A model generated the notes under the pieces. It ran no database searches, was not told the DNA's origin, and was given only the letters and a program-made list of their open reading frames with translations. This document shows positions 5,886 through 8,645 of a DNA stretch of 8,645 bases, one piece after another. Numbering within the stretch: position 1 is the stretch's first letter; every line of letters begins with the position of its first letter. Source of the DNA: Thiomonas sp. (GTDB taxonomy: Bacteria > Pseudomonadota > Gammaproteobacteria > Burkholderiales > Burkholderiaceae_C). Position numbers and translations under genes: made by a program. The stretch covers positions 1 through 8,645 of the forward strand of contig DAIDHU010000557.1 in NCBI GenBank assembly GCA_027451915.1. Reading direction: 5' to 3'.

Positions 5886-6728
5886 TCAGTCGAACATGTC
5901 CGGCTGGGTCTGGCGCAGGTGCTCCCAGATGGGCTGGAAGTGCAGCCAGCCGATGTACTCGCTGCCCACGTGCTCGCGGCTGTAGCGCGCGCGCTCCGGA
6001 CTCACCAGGCGCGGCTTGTGCCCGCTGGCGTCGATCAACAGCTGTTGCCGGCAGCAGCGTTCCAGCGCGATGAACCAGAAGGCCGCCGCCTCGATGCTGT
6101 GCCTGCTGGCCGTCAGCAGCCCGTGGTTCTGGTGGATCGCCGCCTTCACCCCCTTGAAGGCATGCGCCACCTTGTGGCCGGCCTTGACCTCCACGGCCAC
6201 CTGGCCCGCCTCGTCGCCGATGACCACATGGTCCTCGTAGAAGGCGGCGGCGTCCTGGCTGATGGGTTCCAGCCCACGGCCCAGCGAGGCGAAGGCGGTG
6301 CCGTACACGGTGTGCGCATGGCACATGGCCAGGATGTCCGGGTGCATTTCGTGCACCGCGGCGTGCAGCACGAAGCCTGCCCGGTTGATGGCGTGACTCC
6401 CCTCCACCACCCTGCCCTCGTGGTCGGCGAGGATCAGGTTGGACATCCGCACCTGCGAGAAGTGCACGGCCATCGGGTTGGTCCAGTACAGCTGGGGATG
6501 CTCCGGATCGCGGATGGTCAGGTGCCCGGCGAAGCCATAGTCGAAGCCCTGCAGCGCGAAGGCACGGCAGGCCGCCACCAGGCGCTGCTTGAGGTGCTGG
6601 CGATGCTCGGCGTGGTTGTCGAACACGGGAATCTCGGGAAACACCAGCCCGGGCTGCTCCGGCTGATAAATGGAGACGCGACCCTTCAGGTCGATGCCCT
6701 GGGCGGGGCTTTGCAACACTGCGGCCAT
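5886..6728 (-). CDS. Class II aldolase/adducin-family protein (possible aromatic-acid decarboxylase)
   Basis: This 280-residue cytoplasmic protein spans the whole class II aldolase/adducin (AraD/FucA) fold, about residues 43-245. Metal ligands are visible as H137 and H139 (CHAHT) and H202 (NHG). The NRAGFVLHAAVHEMHPD segment (115-131) is typical of the adducin-like branch. Aligning H122/H137/H139 with FucA His77/His92/His94 puts Gly118 at the position of FucA's catalytic Glu73, so simple sugar-phosphate aldolase activity is doubtful. The fold also includes metal-dependent decarboxylases of aromatic acids, such as 3-hydroxy-2-methylpyridine-4,5-dicarboxylate decarboxylase. With a Rieske oxygenase downstream, decarboxylation or retro-aldol cleavage of a hydroxylated aromatic acid is inferred. 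It is the first gene of the minus-strand operon; the oxygenase start follows after 99 bases. AAGGAA (6734-6739 on this strand) lies 5 bases before the ATG, supporting this start. Confidence 0.88.
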   Translation of the reverse strand: MAAVLQSPAQGIDLKGRVSIYQPEQPGLVFPEIPVFDNHAEHRQHLKQRLVAACRAFALQGFDYGFAGHLTIRDPEHPQLYWTNPMAVHFSQVRMSNLILADHEGRVVEGSHAINRAGFVLHAAVHEMHPDILAMCHAHTVYGTAFASLGRGLEPISQDAAAFYEDHVVIGDEAGQVAVEVKAGHKVAHAFKGVKAAIHQNHGLLTASRHSIEAAAFWFIALERCCRQQLLIDASGHKPRLVSPERARYSREHVGSEYIGWLHFQPIWEHLRQTQPDMFD

Positions 6729-6746
6729 GGAGGTTCCTTGTTGGCT

Positions 6747-6764
6747 GGCGAAAGGCGAAAGGCG
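6747..6764. repeat. Short tandem repeat of GGCGAAA in the aldolase leader
   Basis: Two full GGCGAAA units and a partial third (GGCG) stand in tandem with a 7-base period, in the probable untranslated leader of the operon (CGCCTTT units in the mRNA sense). It starts 19 bases upstream of the aldolase ATG. Slippage could change leader length; no function is evident. Confidence 0.6.
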
Positions 6765-6819
6765 CCGCCCCTGGCGCGGGCGTCGGCGATGGCTCGCATG
6801 GTCGCCCCACGGCGCCGCG

Positions 6820-6849
6820 TTGACAAACGAGGACTGTTCATGAAAAGAT
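6820..6849 (+). promoter_or_regulatory. Candidate sigma-70 promoter of the GcvA-type LysR gene
   Basis: TTGACA (6820-6825) matches the -35 consensus perfectly. AAAGAT (6844-6849) after 18 bases is a poor -10 element (three of six matches). Transcription would start near 6856, within the repeat cluster at 6837-6863, leaving a leader of about 36 bases. No convincing promoter is seen on the minus strand for the operon, as is common where an activator is required. Confidence 0.4.
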
Positions 6850-6863
6850 GAATTTCATTCATG
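6837..6863. promoter_or_regulatory. Cluster of TTCAT/ATGAA half-sites, probable LysR operator
   Basis: Five TTCAT or ATGAA pentamers lie in 27 AT-rich bases (TTCAT at 6837, 6854 and 6858; ATGAA at 6840 and 6848). They build nested inverted repeats: TTCATGAA (6837-6844), CATGAA-N13-TTCATG (6839-6863) and ATGAA-N5-TTCAT (6848-6862). The cluster stands between two divergent genes, about 110 bases from the aldolase ATG and 29 bases from the LysR ATG. That is the usual place for a LysR regulator to bind, repressing itself and activating its neighbour. Confidence 0.55.
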
Positions 6864-6891
6864 TTTTCGCGTGCTCGTTGAGGCCTGTTCG

Positions 6892-7788
6892 ATGCGGCGC
6901 ATTCCCAATTTCGTGCTGCTTCGCGCCTTCGAGGCGGCGGCCCGCCTGGAAAGCTTTTCGCTGGCGGCGCAGGAGCTGCACCGTACCCCGTCAGCCATCA
7001 GCCACCAGATCCGGGAACTGGAGCAGTACTTCGGATGCGCGCTGTTCCTGCGCGCCAACCGAAGAGTCGAGCCCACGCCGCAGGCGCGCCGCCTGCTCGA
7101 CAGCCTGAGCCGGGTGTTCGACGTGGTCGAGGCGGCCTGCCAGGAAGTCGCGCTGGCGCCGCAGGCCCAGGTGCTGGCGGTGCATTGCGCGCCCAGCCTG
7201 GCCACGCAGTGGCTGGGCCCCCGCCTGGCCGATTTCGCGCGCGCCCACGCGGACGTGGCCATCCGCCTGTCGACCGGAGCCGAGCCGCTGGACCTGGCCC
7301 GGGTGCGTGAAGTCGACGTGGCCATCTCCTACGGCCATGCGCTCGAGCGCGCCGAGGTGCGCACCTGGGCGCTGGGCCGCGAGCGCATCGCGCCGCTGTG
7401 CTCACCGCGCCTGCTGCAGGCAGGCGTGCCGCCGGCCGAGCTCATCGCGCGCCTGCCCTTGATCGAATCCCAGCTCAATCCGCTCAACTGGACCGAGTGG
7501 TTCGCCGCCTGCGGGCTGCTCGCGCGCTCCGGCACCCGCGCCTCCTTCGACCGCGCGGCGCTGGGCATCTCGGCGGCGGTCGACGGCATGGGCGTGGTGC
7601 TCGAGAGCACCCGTCTGGCCGAGCGCGAATTGCGCCGCGGCGACCTGGTGGAACTCACGGCACCGGAGCTCGCGGTGTTCGAGCGCAGCCTGCACTTCCT
7701 GTCCTGTCGCCGCGGCGAGGCCGCGCTGCCGCGTATCGCCGCGTTCCGGGAATGGCTGCTGGCGCAGGCCGCGGGCCCGCTCAGATGA
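6892..7788 (+). CDS. LysR-type transcriptional regulator, GcvA-like subgroup
   Basis: This 298-residue protein begins MRRIPNFVLLRAFEAAARLESFSLAAQELHRT, the signature of the GcvA/AmpR branch of LysR regulators. The helix-turn-helix occupies roughly residues 20-40 (SLAAQELHRTPSAISHQIRELE). The effector-binding domain follows from about residue 90 to the end, with VDVAISYG and a hinge strand at HCAPSLATQWLGPRL. The ATG at 6892 is chosen over a GTG at 6871 because it gives the family N-terminus and because GAGG (6880-6883) lies 8 bases upstream. The gene is divergent from the aldolase-oxygenase-reductase operon, with 163 bases between the starts, so it is probably its activator; the inducer is likely the pathway substrate or an intermediate (inference). 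Its stop overlaps the convergent pilU stop by 8 bases. Confidence 0.93.
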   Translation: MRRIPNFVLLRAFEAAARLESFSLAAQELHRTPSAISHQIRELEQYFGCALFLRANRRVEPTPQARRLLDSLSRVFDVVEAACQEVALAPQAQVLAVHCAPSLATQWLGPRLADFARAHADVAIRLSTGAEPLDLARVREVDVAISYGHALERAEVRTWALGRERIAPLCSPRLLQAGVPPAELIARLPLIESQLNPLNWTEWFAACGLLARSGTRASFDRAALGISAAVDGMGVVLESTRLAERELRRGDLVELTAPELAVFERSLHFLSCRRGEAALPRIAAFREWLLAQAAGPLR

Positions 7789-8645
7789 TCGACAGGTGCC
7801 CGGTCTCGACCTCGGTGCTCTGGCGCTTGCCGTGCAGCTTGATGGTCAGTCGCAGGTCGTTCATGGAGTCGGCGTTGCGCAGCGCGTCCTCGTAGCCGAT
7901 GCGCCCGGACTCGAACAGGTCGAACAGCGCCTGGTCGAAGGTCTGCATGCCGAGTTCGCGGGACTTTTTCATCACGTCCTTGATGTCCCCGACCTCGCCG
8001 TTGAGCACCTTCTCGGCGATCAGCGGGGAGTTGATCATCACCTCCACCGCGGCCACCCGCCCCTTGCCCTGCTCCAGGCGGATCAGTCGCTGCGAGACGA
8101 TGGCCTTGAGGTTCAGCGACAGATCCATCAGCAACTGCGCGCGCCGCTCCTCGGGGAAGAAGTTGATGATGCGGTCGATGGCCTGGTTGGCGTTGTTGGC
8201 GTGCAGGGTGGCCAGCGCCAGGTGACCGGTCTCGGCGAAGGCCACCGCCTGGTCCATGGTCTCGCGGTCGCGGATCTCGCCCATCAGGATCACGTCGGGA
8301 GCCTGGCGCAGGGTGTCCTTGAGCGCGTCGTCCCAGCCGATGGAGTCGATGCCCACCTCGCGCTGGTTGACAATGCAGTTCTTGTGGGGATGCAGGAACT
8401 CGATGGGGTCCTCGATGGTGATGATGTGGCCCTGCGAGTTCTCGTTGCGCCAGTCGACCATGCCGGCCAGCGAGGTGCTCTTGCCGCTGCCGGTGGCGCC
8501 GACGAAGATGATCAGGCCGCGCTTGGTCATCGACAGGTCCTTGAGCACCGGCGGCAGCTGCAGGCCGTCGAGGGTGGGGATTTCCAGCGGAATCTTGCGC
8601 GCCACCAGCGCCACGCTGCCACGCTGGGTGAAGGCGTTGGCGCGG
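7781..8645 (-). CDS. pilU: Type IV pilus retraction ATPase PilU, 5' end outside the window
   Basis: About 287 codons of the C-terminal part are visible; the frame is open to the right window edge, and a GTG at 8614 is internal, not a start. Motifs in order are Walker A GATGSGKST (about 8500-8474), the acidic TIEDPIEF box, Walker B-like VILMGEIRD, and the LATLHANN histidine box. PilU rather than PilT is indicated by SLNLKAIVSQRLI, SRELGMQTFDQALFDLFESG and the NADSMNDLRLTIKL ending. PilU is a cytoplasmic hexameric ATPase that assists PilT in pilus retraction and twitching motility. In betaproteobacteria pilU usually follows pilT, which would lie to the right. The product continues about 18 residues past NDLRLTIKL with a HGKRQSTEVETGHLSII tail. 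It shares no visible function with the neighbouring catabolic operon. Confidence 0.95.
   Translation of the reverse strand, partial: RANAFTQRGSVALVARKIPLEIPTLDGLQLPPVLKDLSMTKRGLIIFVGATGSGKSTSLAGMVDWRNENSQGHIITIEDPIEFLHPHKNCIVNQREVGIDSIGWDDALKDTLRQAPDVILMGEIRDRETMDQAVAFAETGHLALATLHANNANQAIDRIINFFPEERRAQLLMDLSLNLKAIVSQRLIRLEQGKGRVAAVEVMINSPLIAEKVLNGEVGDIKDVMKKSRELGMQTFDQALFDLFESGRIGYEDALRNADSMNDLRLTIKLHGKRQSTEVETGHLSII

Noticed and set aside
4191..6851. An 886-codon open frame on the plus strand, antisense to the oxygenase and aldolase-fold genes.
   Set aside because: It mirrors two genes with clear family motifs on the other strand, and its product is His/Val/Ala/Gly-rich with no recognisable domain. 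Long antisense frames are expected in DNA this GC-rich because stop codons are rare.
7781..8614. Reading the GTG at 8614 as the pilU start codon.
   Set aside because: The frame continues to the window edge with residues (RANAFTQRG...) that match the PilU core, so the true start is outside the window.
1..8645. CRISPR arrays, insertion sequences, tRNA genes, prophage or defence genes.
   Set aside because: No regularly spaced repeats, transposase motifs, terminal inverted repeats around a gene, tRNA cloverleaf or phage/defence domains were seen on either strand.

Overview
The window looks like chromosomal DNA from a high-GC (roughly 70 % by eye) betaproteobacterium, probably of the order Burkholderiales. 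This rests on a very typical PilU twitching ATPase, two LysR-type regulators each next to a divergent target gene, GC-rich and compact coding, and a tartrate/glycerate-type kinase end. No rRNA, tRNA, insertion sequence, phage gene or CRISPR array is visible, and no stretch over 300 bases lacks a gene.

Layout from left to right. (1) 1-185 is the 3' end of a MOFRL-family glycerate 2-kinase / hydroxypyruvate reductase. (2) 241-3240 is an export module: an EamA-type DMT transporter on the minus strand, a divergent LysR regulator of CrgA/DmlR type, and a second EamA-type DMT transporter downstream on the plus strand. (3) 3188-6728 is a minus-strand catabolic operon transcribed in the order class II aldolase/adducin-fold enzyme, Rieske non-haem iron oxygenase, VanB-type FMN/[2Fe-2S] oxygenase reductase. 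(4) 6892-7788 is a GcvA-type LysR regulator transcribed divergently from that operon. (5) 7781-8645 is the 3' three quarters of pilU on the minus strand, which has no evident connection with the operon.

The most interesting part is the three-gene operon with its divergent LysR gene. The oxygenase and reductase form a two-component ring-hydroxylating or O-demethylating system: NAD(P)H to FMN to [2Fe-2S] to Rieske centre to mononuclear iron. The oxygenase and reductase genes overlap by 8 bases. The first enzyme keeps the three metal-binding histidines of class II aldolases but has Gly where fuculose aldolase has its catalytic Glu. Metal-dependent decarboxylation of a hydroxylated aromatic acid is therefore a reasonable hypothesis, as is known for some members of this fold. 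The substrate cannot be read from the sequence, and no ring-cleavage gene lies inside the window.

Control signals that can be seen include a cluster of TTCAT/ATGAA half-sites in the aldolase-LysR intergenic region. There is also a 15-base palindrome just upstream of the first LysR gene, and hairpins after three genes. Two convergent gene pairs overlap at their 3' ends: transporter/reductase by 53 bases, and LysR/pilU by 8 bases.
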